Shown: positions 30,750 through 42,955, numbered from the stretch's first letter. The stretch: DNA of 64,000 nt from Mesostigma viride (GCA_009746045.1 RPFO01000156.1:692653-756652); one strand, 5' to 3'. The notes: generated by a model not told the origin, from the letters alone. Numbers and translations: made by a program.

Positions 30750-30870
30750 AACTCTACTGTGAGACTAAGGCTGTGGTTTACTTTACCGCAGAACAAAACT
30801 GTGGTTTACTTTACTGTGAGACAGCAGCTGTGGTTTACTCTGCCGTGAGACAGTAACTGTGGAACCGAAT
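30750..30870. repeat. imperfect ~35-bp tandem repeat
   Basis: Three to four units around CTGTGGTTTACTTTACCGTG followed by AGAC. Lies about 110 bases downstream (minus sense) of the next ankyrin exon. Confidence 0.7.
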
Positions 30871-30979
30871 AGGTCTCCGTATATTAACCTGCCTTGTCAA
30901 GGGTGCTGTGTTGCTCTAAAGTCACGTGGTCATAAGCAAGCTTTGCTTCGCCCATCATGGAGCGCGATGCCAGACGCAC

Positions 30980-31078
30980 CTTGTTCTTGAACTCCTTGTC
31001 AGCCCCGCTCGCGATAAGGTGCTTCATGACGTCCAGATGGCCCTTTCTGGTCGCGCCGTGCAGTGGGGTGTTCCCATT
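30980..31078 (-). CDS. ankyrin exon 6
   Basis: 99 bp. NGNTPLHGATRKGHLDVMKH, then LIASGADKEFKNK. Donor GTGCGT. Near twin of exon 13, together with its intron flanks. Confidence 0.92.
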
Positions 31079-31408
31079 CTGGTCGCAGCAGCCACAGTCC
31101 ACACAAGTCCCATGACATCAACACCCTTCAAAATCCAAACAGCACCCAAGCTCATCCACATTTACTCGAACCAAGCAAAACGGTGTCGCTAGTAACAAGC
31201 CCCCCTCCCCCTGTGGCGGCACTGCTCATCATCCGGCCGTTCAAGCGATGATCAAGCGCTGAAAGGTTGCCCTCCATGCTGTTGCCCACATGCTGCCTGA
31301 ATGATCCGGTTCTCGTAACCACAGAGCACAGGCTCAGATCACACATCACTTCATCCTCCTCCATCATTACGCTCGGTGCATCATCCTGCTTTTTGGCAGG
31401 GAAAATAC

Positions 31409-31513
31409 GACTCATGAACATAACAGAGATGACTGACCATATTTAAGACTCATGAACATAACAGAGATGACTGACCATATTTAAGACTCATGAACATAAC
31501 AGAGATGACTGAC
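31409..31513. repeat. 38-bp tandem repeat (three copies) containing the 5' splice site of ankyrin exon 7
   Basis: Unit ACTCATGAACATAACAGAGA then TGACTGACCATATTTAAG. On the minus strand each unit begins with ATATGGTCAGTCAT, so the exon 7 donor (ATG|GTCAGT) exists in triplicate. Confidence 0.9.
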
Positions 31514-31612
31514 CATATTCTTGGCCTCAATGTCAGCACCGCTGGCAAGGAGGGACTTCACGATGCTGAGGTGGTCTTGGATGGACGCATCATGGAGCGG
31601 GGTATCCCCTTC
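31514..31612 (-). CDS. ankyrin exon 7
   Basis: 99 bp. EGDTPLHDASIQDHLSIVKS, then LLASGADIEAKNM. Donor GTCAGT, tandemly repeated just downstream. Paralogue of exon 14. Confidence 0.9.
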
Positions 31613-32159
31613 CTGATCGCACCGGCCGCCGTATCATTTTCCCCACAAAAAAGGAGTGAAACACACACACACACACACACACAGAAGAACTGCGCGCAGG
31701 TCAGCATTCACTTACAAGAGCACCGAGCAAGCCAGTAGCCCTAACTTGGTCTTAATGTACCAAAAGCCAGGAAAATGTGGCCCGAATTGTGAAACTGTTG
31801 CAGCACGTAACAAATCCTGTTAGTTACACCGTAACTTTGGCAGTCGGCTTACGACTTGTGGAACTATGTTGGTAGCTTATCAAAGAACCTTCCTGGCTGC
31901 TAAATTTCTTACTCGTGGCCACAAGGCGGTGCATACCATCACCTGGCCGGGGACACGCTCTGCAGTTTGCTTCACAGAAACCTATGACAGCTTATTGCTG
32001 TACGCGTGGCGTAACTTGGGCATCCAGAACCAGTCAGCTAGGCTTCGCGAAAGCCACCCCTCCAAGTGGGTGGCATTGAAAGCGCGCCCCCCATCGCGAT
32101 AGCCCCCCTGGCCCCTCCAAGTGTCTGTTTGGATCCTGAATCCTCATACCGCCTGCCAG

Positions 32160-33004
32160 GCATGGCGATTAATCATACCATACACTTGGTATGAGACAAA
32201 CGTTTCGTGCATGGAACGCATCGCAGAGTAGGCCATGTGGTCGCCATGGTTGTACGCCCCCAGCGAGGGACGCCAATCCATAAACCACTGGCGCAAGAGA
32301 TGCACCACAAGATGAGGACAACAACCATGCGGTGATATACGAATGCGCCGAGAGCCGCCAGGTGCTGGCAATCAGTGGCGCCATGACTCGCGCTTGGTCA
32401 AGTGCGCACGTTGACGCGGACAACAAGATGGTGGAGACCGCCCAACTGTATGCTCGCTTCCAGCGAGGCTACTGTGAGAGTGCATTGGCGCTGTGCGAGC
32501 ACTTGCTGAGACCCGGCGTGATCCACCGCCACATGGGGTGGGTGCTCGACATCACCATGGACAGGCAAGCATGTGCTGAGACCCGGCGTGATCCACCGCC
32601 ACATGGGGTGGGTGCTCGACATCACCATGGACAGGCAAGCATGTGCTGAGACCCGGCGTGATCCACCGCCACATGGGGTGGGTGCTCGACATCACCATGG
32701 ACAGGCAAGCATGTGCTGAGACCCGGCGTGATCCACCGCCACATGGGGTGGGTGCTCGACATAACTGGACACGCGATGGGTGGGGCAGTTGACACTGTCG
32801 TGGCAGGGCTGCTCGCCAAGCACGGCGTGTGCATGGGCGAGCTGGCGACGTTCGGTGGTGGTTTGTTCAGCCCAAGGTGCCCTCACACGGGGTGGGCTTG
32901 GGATGCAGGGGCAAGAGTACGTCATTGCCTACAAGGAGCGCATAATTGAGAATGGTCATGTCCTAGCAGACAAGCCCCTTGATTTCAACGATCACTATAG
33001 CTAG
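32160..33004 (+). pseudogene. class-3-lipase-like gene fossil
   Basis: 32332-32550 encodes VLAISGAMTRAW, DADNKMVETAQLYARFQRGY and ALALCEHLL; past a tandem repeat come WVLDITGHAMGGAVDTVVAG and LLAKHG, then in another frame GLGMQGQEYVIAYKERIIEN to a stop at 33004. GHxxGGA after a hydrophobic strand is the nucleophile elbow of alpha/beta-hydrolase lipases (class 3: TGHSLGGA). Here the Ser position is Ala, so the enzyme would be dead. Frames change at the 70-bp repeat and again near 32870. Opposite strand to the ankyrin exons, inside the intron between exons 7 and 8. Family call is by motif only. Confidence 0.4.
32504..32765. repeat. 70-bp tandem repeat, nearly four copies
   Basis: Unit starts at TGCTGAGACCCGGCGTGATC (32504, 32574, 32644, 32714) and copies look identical. 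70 is not a multiple of three, so the repeat breaks the lipase-like frame. It lies immediately before the GHAMGG motif. Confidence 0.97.
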
Positions 33005-35679
33005 CCGCCAACGCACCACCCCTCCTGCGCGAGGAGAACGATTTGTTGAAACACATTATACAAGCGCTCATGGCTTTTCGCGAACGATTGAAGTCACACA
33101 CACTGCACTCGTCCTAAAAGACAGGGCGCAGATCCTCGAGAAAAAAGGGTATGTGGGTATGTCTTCATAGGGGTCGAAAATTTTCGGGTGTATATCGTTT
33201 CATAGACACCCGGGGGATTTTTCATCGAAACAATAGGTATTATACGGATTGATATACAATCAAGTCGCGAAGAGCTACTACAAAAGGTTCGTTCGACGTG
33301 AATCTGGCGGTTGAATCTGGTATCTGCCAGAATGAGAATAAACTGCTGGCTGGATTGAATTAAGACATTGACATTCGACCGTCGCAAGTACACTGATGGA
33401 CGAAATAACCGACGCGTAGTACAAAATGGTACCTTTATACGACGCCACAGTCCTGTACAGGCCGATACCGCAAGGACTCTGACAGCGGCCGTACTCCAAG
33501 CCAGTTCTCCCGGAAAATAGACCGACCCCTTCGAAAATTTTCCCCGCATGGTTGTCGGGATGAATGCATAAAGTATACAAGAATGCATGCTATAAGTAGT
33601 AGGCATAAAGTGATACTACTATGGTATAAGGTGATACATTAACTATATACTACTATATAGTTACCGTATCACCTTATAACATAAATTATAGGCTATAAGC
33701 TATTTACCTTATACCATAAATGAGGGCAGTAGTATATTAGGTACACAAGAGCAGCATACACCATGATAATAGTGCAGTGGGCTGTACAATTCCGACACCC
33801 AAGCCAAAAGAAAAATTTCGGGAGGTCAGTCTATATGCCGCGAAAATTGGCGTGGAGTACGGCTGCTGTCAGAGTCCTGCCGTAATTTGACACTAGAAGA
33901 CGATGGTGCCATAAAACAGTACTATCCCTTATTAATTCCACGGGTCCCCCGCGGTACTTCCGACGATCAGATATCATGTCAGAGGTCACACGAACGTAAC
34001 TTCCAACACATAAGGGGGGATTATGATGCATGCACTTTGGATGGTTGATTAGATGGGGAATTTGTCCACGGACTGCCCTTGAAGCCCTGAAAAATGCGGC
34101 GCAAACATTTTTGGAAGGCTGACAACGGGTGGTGCATGTCTGGGCCACAAGGGCACTTAACACACGCTGCAGCTAGCACAGTGTACAAACCAGCCTCCAT
34201 CTGAACTATTTTTCAACCCCCTAGAATGGGAGATTCTGTTGGCATCATTTGTGATACGTTTTTGTAAAGTTGAGATGGCCAGACTCCTTATTGCGTGGCA
34301 CCACCCTGCCAAACACGTTGAAGAAGTCGTATATTGCTACGAATGGGACAAACTCCGTCGCCAGCTCGCTTGGAAAAATCCGCCCAAAGCACCACTTCTC
34401 CTCGATTGTTGGCGACCTGCTGCCAACAATCGACCGACTGGGGGTGTCTACGGGCGACTGGGACACGTGTGACAGTGCGGGAGTGCTGGGGCCTGCGTCG
34501 CCCGGCGATGCAATGGCTGGGACATCGCCATCCGCAGTCGGCGCCGGCGGAGAGAACAATGTGACGCCCGCCTAACCGAGTTTTCTATTACAGCTGTGGC
34601 CCAAGAAGGCGAACGCTTAAAAAGCCATTGCAGCCCTCAGTGCACAAGCACAGCAAGGTGGACCGTGCAATCACAGTATTTCTGGTAATGGGCAATGTTA
34701 TTTAGAGGAATGCTCACCCTCTCCTTGGCCAACTTCCCAAGGTTTGCCCCAGATCAAACTCAGATCTCAGATCATGATTAGCCACTGTAATGTCAATAAG
34801 CGGCGTACACGTGGAGCTACCAACGGTTTGCAGAATGTGAAAAACAAAATTTGTTTTGTCTTTTCGCACAAAACATTAAACCAGATTTTTCAGGGCTTGA
34901 CGGGCAATCCGTGGAAAAGTGCAAGGCACATCTAGTCAACCATCCAAATTGTAAACCAACCTTGTAAGCTGCCGAAAGACAGCTGAAATCGTGTGAGTCG
35001 TAACTCATTTGGGGCGTGCTGATACACTAATTTTTCTCTGGCCTAGCAGTGCATCAGAAATGAGAGACAACGCCACCTAGGCGCTGGAGATCCTTGTTGA
35101 CATTGAAGTACATATCCCTTCCACTTGGAATGCGTAAAAAGGGGGCGTTGAGTGACCTGCGGATGGCGAAGCTCGTCCGTGTAGAAACCGAGCCTCTCGA
35201 AGTTCTTCCAACGCTTCGACAGGTGACTTGCCCATTCCTGCATAAATGCAGTGGTCAATTTGGCCTTTGAGGACAGGATGGTGGATTTTGAGGCTTTGGA
35301 ACTGCCTGCCAATATTTTTTCTGACTCTCATTGTCGGCGAGCCGTCCAAAGTTGTTAGGGAGTGGCTCCTCCTTCAAGGGACACATTCGTTTCCACACTG
35401 TCCCTCCTTCAAGGGGGTAAGCTTGTTGGGCGCATAAAATTGGTGCCCCCCCCCATCACTATGTGCATATAAGGCGGAAAGTTGTTGATGCACGAGGACA
35501 CTGAGAAGCAGGCGTGTGGGGCCCCTACATGGTGGATTCGCCGGCTCAGACCTTGGGGCCCCGGGCAGTGGGCCGGGCCCCCCCCCTGCCGTCCGCCTGC
35601 GCAGGAGGATGCCAAGGGAGGACAACAGGGCCCTGAGTGGATAAGGGAGATAGGGGAGCTGTGTGGACAAGAAGCCCAC
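33005..35679. other. intron with a foldback, otherwise unassigned
   Basis: Apart from the foldback at 33468-33885 nothing was recognised. Apparent open frames at 33.1-33.6 and 34.2-34.6 kb have no motif and irregular composition. Confidence 0.5.
33468..33885. repeat. foldback with ~75-bp arms and an inner 54-base palindrome
   Basis: Left arm (33468-33545) and right arm (33811-33885) are imperfect inverted copies sharing GGAGTACGGC(C/T)GCTGTCAG and AGTCCT. The loop contains 33625-33678, TATAAGGTGATAC...GTATCACCTTATA with AACTATATA/TATATAGTT inside it. Weaker inverted similarity extends outward on both sides. No coding potential. Confidence 0.7.
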
Positions 35680-35778
35680 CTTCGTCTTTGCCTCCTTGTC
35701 AGCGCCGATGGACACCAAGTACTTGACCACATCCAGACGGTTCTCCCTTGTTGCCACGTGCAGTGGGGTGCTCCCATC
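35680..35778 (-). CDS. ankyrin exon 8
   Basis: 99 bp. DGSTPLHVATRENRLDVVKY, then LVSIGADKEAKTK. Donor GTGGGC. GHL is replaced by NRL. Confidence 0.9.
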
Positions 35779-36675
35779 CTGATGTCGTGGCCGCATGTTT
35801 AGTGTAGTCCCCAAAACCGCACAAGGCCCACACAGCTGAGGGCAAACACGTAAGTAGTCACATCAACAAAGCAGCTTGGTGCTGTGGGAAGCTGGCGATG
35901 GCATGCACTACTGTACAGTGGCTGGGCCATGCATGTGCATTATGTATAATGTAGCATTGGCGTGACTTCGGAAGGAAGAGCCCGGTAGTTGGGGCTGAAA
36001 GCTTTGCATCCTGCTGCTTATTCCACATTCACATTGATTCCCCATCGCAACATTCTACACGGCAGAGATGACCAATGAGAGATGACCCACGCCTACACAG
36101 GCATGCCCTGCAAAGAGCATAGAAGAGAAGAAAATTGAGGGGTGAGCTTGAAAGGGCGGGGGTGTAATCGGCGAGCATCACGCCTCACGGCGAGCTCAAA
36201 ATCCATGCACGAATATTTTATGATCAATGTAAATAGTATCTGCCGGGGACCATAGAAACATACTAATGATGTAGAATGGTTACGAAAAAAAACCTGCATG
36301 TTCTATCACCACAAAGGATTAAGGTGGCTATATGAGGGGAAGAAGAGCCGACTCCCCGGCATGGAAGTCGTTGGTTCGATTGACCCGCATTCCATGTCAG
36401 TTGGCATCCAATGAAACTCTCTTCATGAAACTGCAACCATCGATCGTTGCCCTTCCCTCACTAGCATCGCCTAGCTTGCCCCCTGGTCGTGTCCAGATCC
36501 TCTATGCACGGCGTTTTAACCGTTTTTTTCTACAAGTAAGAATGCCAAGCACCAGCCCATGAAATGTTTGACCAGTGCCAACCCATGTTGTGGGTATGAT
36601 GCATAACCCGTGCTCATCCCTCATGGTTAAAAAAACCTGTTTTTAGTGCATCCAGGATGAAGTTTATAACCCTAC

Positions 36676-36774
36676 CTGATCCTTGGCGAGCATATCCGCG
36701 CCGCTGGACACCAAATGCTGGACCACAGGCAGACAGCCTTGGCTGGATGCCAGGTGGAGCGGGGTCCACCCGTG
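36676..36774 (-). CDS. ankyrin exon 9
   Basis: 99 bp. HGWTPLHLASSQGCLPVVQH, then LVSSGADMLAKDQ. Donor GTAGGG. Confidence 0.92.
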
Positions 36775-37518
36775 CTGAACACAGCAGCAACACAAGTGCA
36801 GGCGAAAACCAAAGCGCAGAAAACTCACAATCGAGCACATGCATGTCATCATCTGCCAACGCTGACAGTGTTGCAAGCGATGGACGCATGACCACATGTT
36901 TCATCCCGGGTGTCCCAATAATGACAGCGGGGCTAAACAAATGACAACCTGCAACACGGTGCCATGCAGCAGAGTGGGGCATCTACAAAGGTATTTACAA
37001 CACCTGACAAAGGGCCATGCCTCACCAGCCATCAACAAGATGGTCATCAACCAGAGGCATTCATTCTGTGGCATGAACCGCTGCCCTGGAACGGTGCCCC
37101 ATTCTGAGCTAGGCTCAAGGGACGCGATACCCGCAGGTCTTTCGCACCTTGTTGTGTGTACTCTGTGAGTCGTTGACTGCGAGCTGATCCCTCCCGCCCC
37201 CCCCCGCAGAGGCTGGCTATATCCCAGCCGGCACAGGTCCACACCAACCGATGAAAAAACACATACAATGTATATATACATGCTGTGCCGGCTACGTGTC
37301 TGCTTCCCATGGCCAGCACAGGCCCACACCAACTTTTCATGGCATATAGATGCCAGGGTGCTGCACGTTTCTTTCCTGTTAATCCTCTGTGCTTGCCTTG
37401 CCTCAGGGGCATGATCAGGTGCTAGTTTTGTGTGATTTGATCATGGGGGGGCGGGGGGATGGGGGTACAGGGGTGAACAAGCGACCCGTTGGGCCGACAC
37501 AGCCTCCATTAACCGGAC

Positions 37519-37617
37519 CTGGTCCTTGCCATCTTTGTCCGCACCGCTGGACAGCAGGTGCTGGACCACCGCCAGGTGGCCTTCTCGCGATGCAACGTGC
37601 AGCGGGGTCTTCCCTTT
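37519..37617 (-). CDS. ankyrin exon 10
   Basis: 99 bp. KGKTPLHVASREGHLAVVQH, then LLSSGADKDGKDQ; close to the array consensus. Donor GTCCGG. Confidence 0.92.
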
Positions 37618-38151
37618 CTGAAGGCAGGAGCCACATGCACAAGTGCAGATGGAGTTCCATAGCATGAACCCCTCGACAATAGACAAACATGTTATTGTTC
37701 CCTCAAGTCACGGCAGGCTTATGCCGCATATAACGAGCCTGAGACAGCATACAGAGTGCTAGCCGACAATACAATCCTAGGCCATGCCTGCATGCAAGCT
37801 GGGGCGCTTACATGGAATTTGATGTAAGAACTTCCCGACAGCTGCCAGATTGCGTGCAAGCAGGTGCTGGGTCAATAAAGTTTAGTAATCCCATACGTAC
37901 TATACGTACTATACATGCTATACAAATTATAAGTACTGCAACATAAGAACACAAAGAGGCATCTACACCAGGGACCTTCATGCAGGGCACAGAATCTATT
38001 CCTAGAGTTAATCCATGGGTTAAGGGAGAACAAATAGGGCGGATATACACATCCACACAATTAAAAGTCGCCAGGACAAACATAAAAGCTCAGCAACAAT
38101 AGGATTCGAAACCTTTGTATCAGTCCCTTTGGCCCTGATCCCTCTGGCCCA

Positions 38152-38400
38152 GTGATCTCATGGAGGCCTGACATACATCATGCAACAACCAAAAAAGCCT
38201 GTGAGACATTGGCACCGAGAAACCACAGAATTTCTGTGTACTTCTTCAGCCCTAACATCTACAACTGTAACTCCCCATTACACCTCCCTTCCAACAGGCT
38301 TACCGGCAACCTCCTGTTTGCCTCCGGGAAACCAATTGAAGCAACCAAGGAGGAATCCTTTGTGGTGGCTAACGCCAATGCGACATACGAGTATAAATGA
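38152..38400 (+). CDS. open stretch of unknown meaning in an intron
   Basis: 82 codons on the strand opposite the ankyrin exons, with RISVYFFSPNIYNCNSPLHL and EESFVVANANATYEYK. Composition is protein-like but no family recognised and no start or splice context. Possibly a relic. Confidence 0.15.
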   Translation: MISWRPDIHHATTKKACETLAPRNHRISVYFFSPNIYNCNSPLHLPSNRLTGNLLFASGKPIEATKEESFVVANANATYEYK

Positions 38401-38715
38401 CAACCCCAAGACCATCTTGTGCAAATGGCCGACACTGAAGCACTGCCCATGGCTGCATGACCTGGCACAGGCTGCACCACCGCGAACCTTACTTAGAATG
38501 CATAACTCTCCATGGCGCCCTGCCAGTCATCCCAGCAAAAGAGCTAAGTGTGAGCTGAGTTTTGCTTTTCAGGGATCAAAGCCGCATGTCCATGACGATA
38601 GACATCCACTTATTTCGTGGAAACCTGCCACAGCATTGCCATGAGTAGCCAGGCCCACAGACACGCACGGATACAAGCCTATGCATGCGGGTGGTGGCGT
38701 TAGTAAGGGACTGAC

Positions 38716-38814
38716 CTCGTCTTTGGCATGCTTGTCCGCACCGCTGGACAGCAGGTACTGAACCACCGCCAGGTGGCCTTGACTGGATGCCCAGTGCAGT
38801 GGGGTCAACCGAGA
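38716..38814 (-). CDS. ankyrin exon 11
   Basis: 99 bp. SRLTPLHWASSQGHLAVVQY, then LLSSGADKHAKDE. Donor GTCAGT. Trp after TPLH as in exons 24 and 30. Confidence 0.92.
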
Positions 38815-39835
38815 CTGAGCCCAGCAGCCACGCATATGCACATGAACATGAAGCCACAGGAGTCCCAACATAGGCACAGACATGTTAGAGACCGCTCACA
38901 CACATCAGGTCCAGTGCGCAGCCTAAAGTAAGCCATCTCAGAAGATAATGAGGCTTGTCCTTGTCTGCAGGCAAGCTGGATGATGCTGGGACCTGTGAGC
39001 AGCTGCCAGAATAAGCCATGCTGCCATCACTCAATTCACGAGAACTGCCAGCAAGCCATGATGGAAAAGCCGGGAGCCTGGGACCCACAGCAAGTTCTCG
39101 ATAGACTTATGAAAACCCTTGCGACATGCAAGAAAAGCGTGGCCTATCATAGCCTCTATCAAATGCCTGGAAGGATGGGTAAACGAAGTGAAAGGGAGAA
39201 AGAACTTGCCAACATAGAGCGAAAGCAGACCATGCTTGCTCACGGGATATCTGCAACAGCTTGTCAGCCCTACACACATTTCTTACAGGCTTCATCTTAA
39301 TGCATGCCCTGCAGCGAGGCATCGGCCAGCGTCGCTTTATAATTGTCGCCGCATTCACCGTCTAGAAGCTGTAAGAACCTGTTGTCAGACTCCCTGTTTG
39401 TTCATTATTATTATTATTATCCCGCAAACTATTTCATAAAGAATTTTCTGTTTTACTTTCGTATGCTGCTTGTTAGAGCAGCATATGATGAAAGTAACAA
39501 AGAAAAGTATGTTTCTTCAGTTGTTGCAAGACACTCCTGGCCAGGGAGCGTTTCCCCAATTGTAGAGACACTGTTGCAAGCAGCACTCAGCTCGGACAAC
39601 AAGGCCCTGGCTCGCTCCCTAAAATAGGCGCAGACAAAGCATGGAGGCCGGCCATTGGACTCTCTTGGCCATCCACTTGGCCTCAGGCACACTTGGGACC
39701 CACCCCCACTTGTGCCTGGCTTGTTCCAGGAAAACATGATTCCATGGGCACAATGCTGCGCATTGATGGTTACTGCATGGTACATAACACTTCGTAGATT
39801 TAGAAACATGACAGGGTCGATTAAAAAAGACATAC

Positions 39836-39934
39836 GGTGCTTTCGGCGTTCTTGTCCACGCCGCTGGCCACCAGGTGCTGGACCACCGCCAAGTGGCCTT
39901 TGTCTGACGCGTGATGCAGTGGCGTCCACCCATG
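39836..39934 (-). CDS. ankyrin exon 12
   Basis: 99 bp. HGWTPLHHASDKGHLAVVQH, then LVASGVDKNAEST. Donor GTATGT. Confidence 0.92.
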
Positions 39935-41231
39935 CTGACAGCACGAGCCATGAAAAGCCAGAAGCAAAGACAGAGAACCCACAACGTGGCAAAAGCATGT
40001 GAGTATTCCGGGAACCAACTATGCAGCACTGAGATACCGCCTGGCTATATGGAGCCATGGACAGACCACGTAAACCCTGGTAAATGCCAGGATGACAGAC
40101 TCAGGGTAATATAAGCTCCCAGGTCGGCCAAGAGGAAACTCGTGCCCTTGTAAAGCCCCCCTAAAGCCTCCCTGGCCTGGCTTCTTGGGTCTGCCACAGT
40201 GGCCGAAAGGTAGAAGGATTAGAGGCTTGACTCCAGAAAAACCCTGTCTTCCAGGTAGCATCAATTCTGGCAGCACATGCTGCATGAGTGGAAACAGGCA
40301 TTCGCGAAGTACCTTCGTATCGTGGCCACTTTTCCAACCCGTCTGCTTAGGCACTCATTTCATTTTTTGTAAATGCGCCATGTCAATTCTATCTATCTGT
40401 GACAACCTGAGCCAGCTGGTGACGCGATGCGAAATAGCAACCGTACTGCTTAGCTACGTGAAAAGAACCAAAGAAAAATAAAATGAATAATACTGCGGCT
40501 CTGGGTCCAACTAGTTTGAACACCGATAATGAACAAACAACGAAAATTCAAATAAATTATTCTGCAGCATGGCTATGTATAGTCTTGGCTGTGAGAAACC
40601 AATAGCCCATAAAGTTTAAATAACGTTTATTAGATTGTTTGGGGATGCTGGACTGCTTATCTGTAAGAAAAACTAGCAATTGTGACACTACCAATTACTT
40701 GGAAATCCAGGACTACTTTCAACATGTTAAAAACCCTAACTCTTGAGACCGGGTACCTTGGGACCTGGGTAACTAAGATTCCCAAGGCAGGGAGGGTAGC
40801 TGCTGATAGGTGTCGACAAATCACACGCACAGAGCGAGGTAAACATTACGTTGTTGCAGCCTAGCTTGTCTTTAATGCCGAAACATGAAGTGGTGCCCTC
40901 TTGAAACCATGCGTGCCTCTCACAGACAGTTTAAACAAGAACTTAACCCAGACAACCAAGCGAACTTTTACTCAGGCATGCCATACTCAGGTATCTGTGC
41001 CGCTCAAGGTCGTCATAGGTAGGATCCCATATTTCACCTCTACCCAAGTTCAAACTTGCCATCAGAGGATCCACTTTTTTTCTATATTCTGAGACAAGAA
41101 GTGTGGAGGTCAGCCTTTCTAGCGCGACATTAGTAGCAGTGAAGGTAATGCTCTGCTTTGCAGTTATGTCACCATACGCAAAGTGAGACATATTTAGTCT
41201 GGCTACCACAGGATAATAACGCCGAACGCAC

Positions 41232-41330
41232 CTTGTTCTTGAACTCCTTGTCAGCCCCGCTCGCAATAAGGTGCTTCACAATATCCAGATGGCCCTTCCT
41301 GGTCGCATCGTGCAGCGGGGTATTCTCATC
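41232..41330 (-). CDS. ankyrin exon 13
   Basis: 99 bp. DENTPLHDATRKGHLDIVKH, then LIASGADKEFKNK. Donor GTGCGT. Near twin of exon 6; the intron just 5' shares the ACACAAGTCCCA(T/C)GACATCA stretch with the intron of exon 6. Confidence 0.92.
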
Positions 41331-41482
41331 CTGGTCGCAGCAGCCACACAAGTCCCACGACATCAGCACTTAGTCCCACGACATCAACACTGATAAGAAC
41401 CAATACAGTCAACAAGCATCTTCACATTCACTCGGATCAAGCCAAAGAGTCTGGAAAATAGCAAGCCTACATTAATTGAAGT

Positions 41483-41585
<103 letters not shown>

Positions 41586-41778
41586 TAACTCTCGGACACC
41601 ATTGTCCCTGGTCTATGCAGTGATATTGTAAACCCTTCAGAAATTGTCCTCCAAAATACTGTCCTATTGATGCCTGCCAGCAATATTCTGCCTAATTTTG
41701 CACAATCTACAACTGTGACAACGGTGTCATATTACAACCCTGCTCCATGGCAGGAAACAAAAAATGAAGGCAGCTGAC

Positions 41779-41990
41779 CTTATTCATGGCCTTAATGCGA
41801 GCACTCCTGACCTTACTCATGGCCTTAATGCGAGCACTCCTGACCTTACTCATGGCCTTAATGCGAGCACTCCTGACCTTACTCATGGCCTTAATGCGAG
41901 CACTCCTGTCTCCTGACCTTACTCATGGCCTTAATGCGAGCACTCCTGACCTTACTCATGGCCTTAATGCGAGCACTCCTGTCTCCTGAC
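41779..41990. repeat. 33/40-bp tandem repeat built from the 3' end and 5' splice site of ankyrin exon 14
   Basis: Six units of CTTACTCATGGCCTTAATGC plus GAGCACTCCTGAC; two carry an extra GTCTCCT. On the minus strand each unit reads GCTCGCATTAAGGCCATGAG then TAAG|GTCAGG, a diverged copy of the last 24 bases of exon 14 with its donor. Confidence 0.93.
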
Positions 41991-42089
41991 CTTATTCATG
42001 GCCTCCACGTGAGCGCCACTTGCGACGAGGAGCTGCACGATCTCGAGATGGCCTTGGGTGGACGCATCATGGAGCGGGGTATCTTCTTG
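41991..42089 (-). CDS. ankyrin exon 14
   Basis: 99 bp. QEDTPLHDASTQGHLEIVQL, then LVASGAHVEAMNK. Donor GTCAGG, followed by six further donor copies. Reading through into the repeat meets TAA after nine codons, so only the first donor keeps the frame. Confidence 0.9.
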
Positions 42090-42622
42090 CTGCATCATTG
42101 CACCAGCCGCCCCAATATGTTCCCCCCCAGCAGATCATTCAAGACACATAGCCTTGCGCATATTTCAACATCCAGCAATTGGCACTAAGCTTCCCTGTGC
42201 ATCGTTGACAAGCGCGTCCAAGCGACCGAGCACACTATAGCTCAACTCCAAGCATCTGAGTCACAAGTAACCCTTGACCATCAACCGCATGTTTCCAAGG
42301 TCCCACTTATGTTATACGCAGGACTTTCAATGGGGTCGACTTAATTGGTCGTAGGTAAACATAGCAATGCACGCACTTGTTACGAAAGCAGGGACCATGC
42401 CTGCAGGTCGAAGGAGGTGCGTGCATGATCGTAACAGATTCCTGTGTGGCCGGCTTCCGACGAATTGTATGTATGAGCATGGTGCTATATCTTGTGGTAC
42501 AAGTGGGTGTCGAGAATACCCTGTTGGCAGAGGCTGGTAATCCCGCTTGCAGCTTGCCATGGCGGTCAAATGGCAAACGCCCGAACGGTGTACACTAGCC
42601 AGCAGAGAGGGGCTTTTTAAAT

Positions 42623-42955
42623 TTGTTGACTTCATATTTCTTGGCATCGAGCACAAAATTCTTTCCTCTCATTCATGTCCATTACAAGGCTACTGCCTGC
42701 TTGGCAGCTGCTCATGCATTTGTATCTGTCTGTACAGACGACTTGCACGCTGGTCATCAGATCAGCAATGGCTTGCTTGTTGTGCGTGGAGATATGGCTC
42801 GAAGGTTGCCCGAAAAGATGTCATACAACCACAAGGTTGTACACAAGCAATACCTGAAAATGCGTGAAAAATACGTGCTTCCCCCTATTATTACTGAAGG
42901 GTACAAATACATAACATATAATGGTCGCTTACATGGCATGCTACAAGTCATTTAG
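42623..42955 (+). CDS. open stretch of unknown meaning in an intron
   Basis: 110 codons ending in TAG, with DDLHAGHQISNGLLVVRGDM and KYVLPPIITEGYKYITYNGR. Protein-like, but no family, start context or partner recognised. Strand opposite to the ankyrin exons. Confidence 0.2.
   Translation: MLTSYFLASSTKFFPLIHVHYKATACLAAAHAFVSVCTDDLHAGHQISNGLLVVRGDMARRLPEKMSYNHKVVHKQYLKMREKYVLPPIITEGYKYITYNGRLHGMLQVI

Noticed and set aside
33094-33606. 170-codon minus-strand frame
   Set aside because: It overlaps foldback arms, has no motif and atypical composition, and no splice context.
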